Origin: a virus
IMG/VR virus record: IMGVR_UViG_3300031673_015615
Location: 1 to 21,474 of that record
Strand: one strand, 5' to 3'
Length of the DNA stretch: 21,474 bases
Within the stretch, counting starts at the first letter, position 1, and every line of letters starts with the position of its first letter. Position numbers and translations under genes: made by a program. The notes beneath the pieces were generated by a model, which saw nothing but the letters and a program-made list of their open reading frames with translations, ran no database searches and was not told the DNA's origin. Positions 20,740-21,474 of this stretch are shown here, piece after piece.

Positions 20740-21171
20740 TCATTCAATTATATCTTTAATTGCTATTTCTCTTTGAGTAGTTTCTGGTAGAACATCGACA
20801 ACCCATTTGAAATAACTATCGTGAACTATGTTATCTATTAGTTTCTTCTTCGCGTCGGCATAATTATCACCAATCACAGAAAATACATCTACATTACAAT
20901 AACCTTTGCTAATAAGAGTAAGACTTAAAGCGCTTTCAGAATAAATGTCGGCACCAACTACCTCATAGGGAATTTTAGTGGTGTCGATAGTGGCAACTAG
21001 AAATGCTTCGCATTGCATTTTGTGTGGTCTCCGTCCCATCATGCGCCCAAATAACCAAGGGTTCCATGATGCTGGTCTAGGAACCCATTGAAGCCAACCC
21101 CACATTAACCACCGAGCAATAAAGGCAGGCAACAAACATACTAACCACTCTTGCCAACAGACTTTAGTCAT
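20740..21171 (-). CDS. Unknown protein, tandem paralogue 1
   Basis: A 143-residue protein whose last 90 residues match the adjacent downstream gene: AFLVATIDTTKIPYEVV, then YADAKKKLIDNIVHDSYFKW and a terminal IKDIIE. The first 45 residues differ and are rich in Trp and hydrophobics (WLVCLLPAFIARWLMWGWLQ), perhaps a membrane or surface-binding segment. The ATG at 21171 overlaps the preceding gene by eight bases and has a weak GGA before it. ATG at residue 52, with GGACGGAG upstream, would give a shorter protein much like the paralogue. So the Trp-rich segment is real only if the first start is used. Confidence 0.7.
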   Translation of the reverse strand: MTKVCWQEWLVCLLPAFIARWLMWGWLQWVPRPASWNPWLFGRMMGRRPHKMQCEAFLVATIDTTKIPYEVVGADIYSESALSLTLISKGYCNVDVFSVIGDNYADAKKKLIDNIVHDSYFKWVVDVLPETTQREIAIKDIIE

Positions 21172-21364
21172 TTATTCCAAGCATGGCTACTATTGCCGCC
21201 TTTGCCATCGTTCGGTAGTCATCACGTTCCCACTCCGGCACCTCGCAGGAACTAGAACAGTTGGGATCTTCAAGCTTCCATATTCTAAACTCGTATTCGG
21301 GATCCCCCGCTTCGTTTTCTTCGTGATTGGCTTGCCATATAGCTATAGCAACACGCTCAATCAT
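21164..21364 (-). CDS. Small phage protein, MIE..AIW family
   Basis: A 66-residue protein starting at the ATG at 21364, where MIERVAIAIWQA is a familiar opening of a common phage small protein ending in ..W..Y...A.AAI.AM. Here the end is DDYRTMAKAAIVAMLG. The start overlaps the preceding partial gene by eight bases, which favours it over upstream in-frame ATG (21376) and TTG (21412) codons. Two close cysteines (NCSSSC) are unlikely to be a zinc site. Function is unknown. Confidence 0.7.
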   Translation of the reverse strand: MIERVAIAIWQANHEENEAGDPEYEFRIWKLEDPNCSSSCEVPEWERDDYRTMAKAAIVAMLGIND

Positions 21365-21474
21365 ATTTGTTTCCATTGTACTTCCACTCTTTGCCACGAG
21401 AATGTCCGCCAAAAATATATCCTTTATCCTTGTGGTCTTCGATTAAACGAATGCCACAATTGCCACACGTCTCT
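21357..21474 (-). CDS. C-terminal end of a CxxC protein, cut by window edge
   Basis: The last 38 residues of a gene entering from the right edge, in a frame that ends TGA at 21357. It reads CGNCG near the visible start and GYIFGGHSRGKEW further on. The CxxC suggests the second half of a zinc ribbon, and the KGYIFGGH stretch is conserved-looking. It overlaps the next gene by eight bases, as is usual in this run. Too little is visible for a name. Confidence 0.6.
   Translation of the reverse strand, partial: ETCGNCGIRLIEDHKDKGYIFGGHSRGKEWKYNGNKYD

Overview
The window looks like part of a large double-stranded DNA bacteriophage genome, probably a jumbo or huge tailed phage from a metagenome. Genes are packed wall to wall, with ATGA/TAATG-type overlaps and gaps mostly under 50 bases. 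All but one lie on the minus strand. Recognisable genes are mostly nucleotide metabolism, DNA modification and RNA/translation functions set among many small unknown proteins. There are no bacterial metabolic operons, tRNAs or rRNAs. No virion structural gene is recognised, so the phage assignment is inferred from gene content and layout. Shine-Dalgarno sites of the AGGAG type precede many starts. DNA is moderately AT-rich.

Layout, in + coordinates; minus-strand transcription runs right to left. From 21474 to 20339: a partial CxxC protein, a small unknown protein and a pair of diverged tandem paralogues. From 20307 to 18028: an RlaP/YcgL-type nucleotidyltransferase split by a full intein with a two-motif LAGLIDADG endonuclease (18349-19416). 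From 18089 to 15240: an unknown 469-residue protein, a small protein, a PP2A/lambda-type metallophosphatase and a small acidic protein. From 15237 to 11337: DNA topoisomerase I with three zinc ribbons, a BCS1-like AAA ATPase and a bS21 ribosomal protein homologue. From 11340 to 9276: five-prime to three-prime, two proline/glutamine-rich proteins sharing a short motif, a DUF488-like protein and a basic coiled-coil protein. From 9273 to 7258: an MT-A70 adenine methyltransferase, an HNH endonuclease and a possible PD-(D/E)XK nuclease. From 7261 to 5717: an unknown protein, a two-helix membrane peptide and a protein with an ADP-ribosyltransferase/KptA-like N-terminus. From 4912 to 5727: a Dam-type methylase, the only plus-strand gene. 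From 4841 to 2185: a zinc-ribbon HExxH protein, an HNH endonuclease, dUTPase, two small proteins and a family 4 uracil-DNA glycosylase. From 2188 to 1: a zinc-ribbon peptide, two unknown proteins, a membrane-anchored coiled-coil protein and the first codons of another gene.

The dUTPase and uracil glycosylase form a coherent uracil-exclusion pair. The two adenine methylases, topoisomerase and nucleases point to phage control of its own DNA. The bS21 homologue, RlaP-like nucleotidyltransferase, metallophosphatase and possible KptA-like protein suggest effects on RNA or translation, but their cooperation is a hypothesis. The strongest points for follow-up are the intein at the conserved core of the nucleotidyltransferase, the long form of bS21, the unclassified ADP-ribosyltransferase-like protein, and two in-frame tandem duplications lying on start codons.
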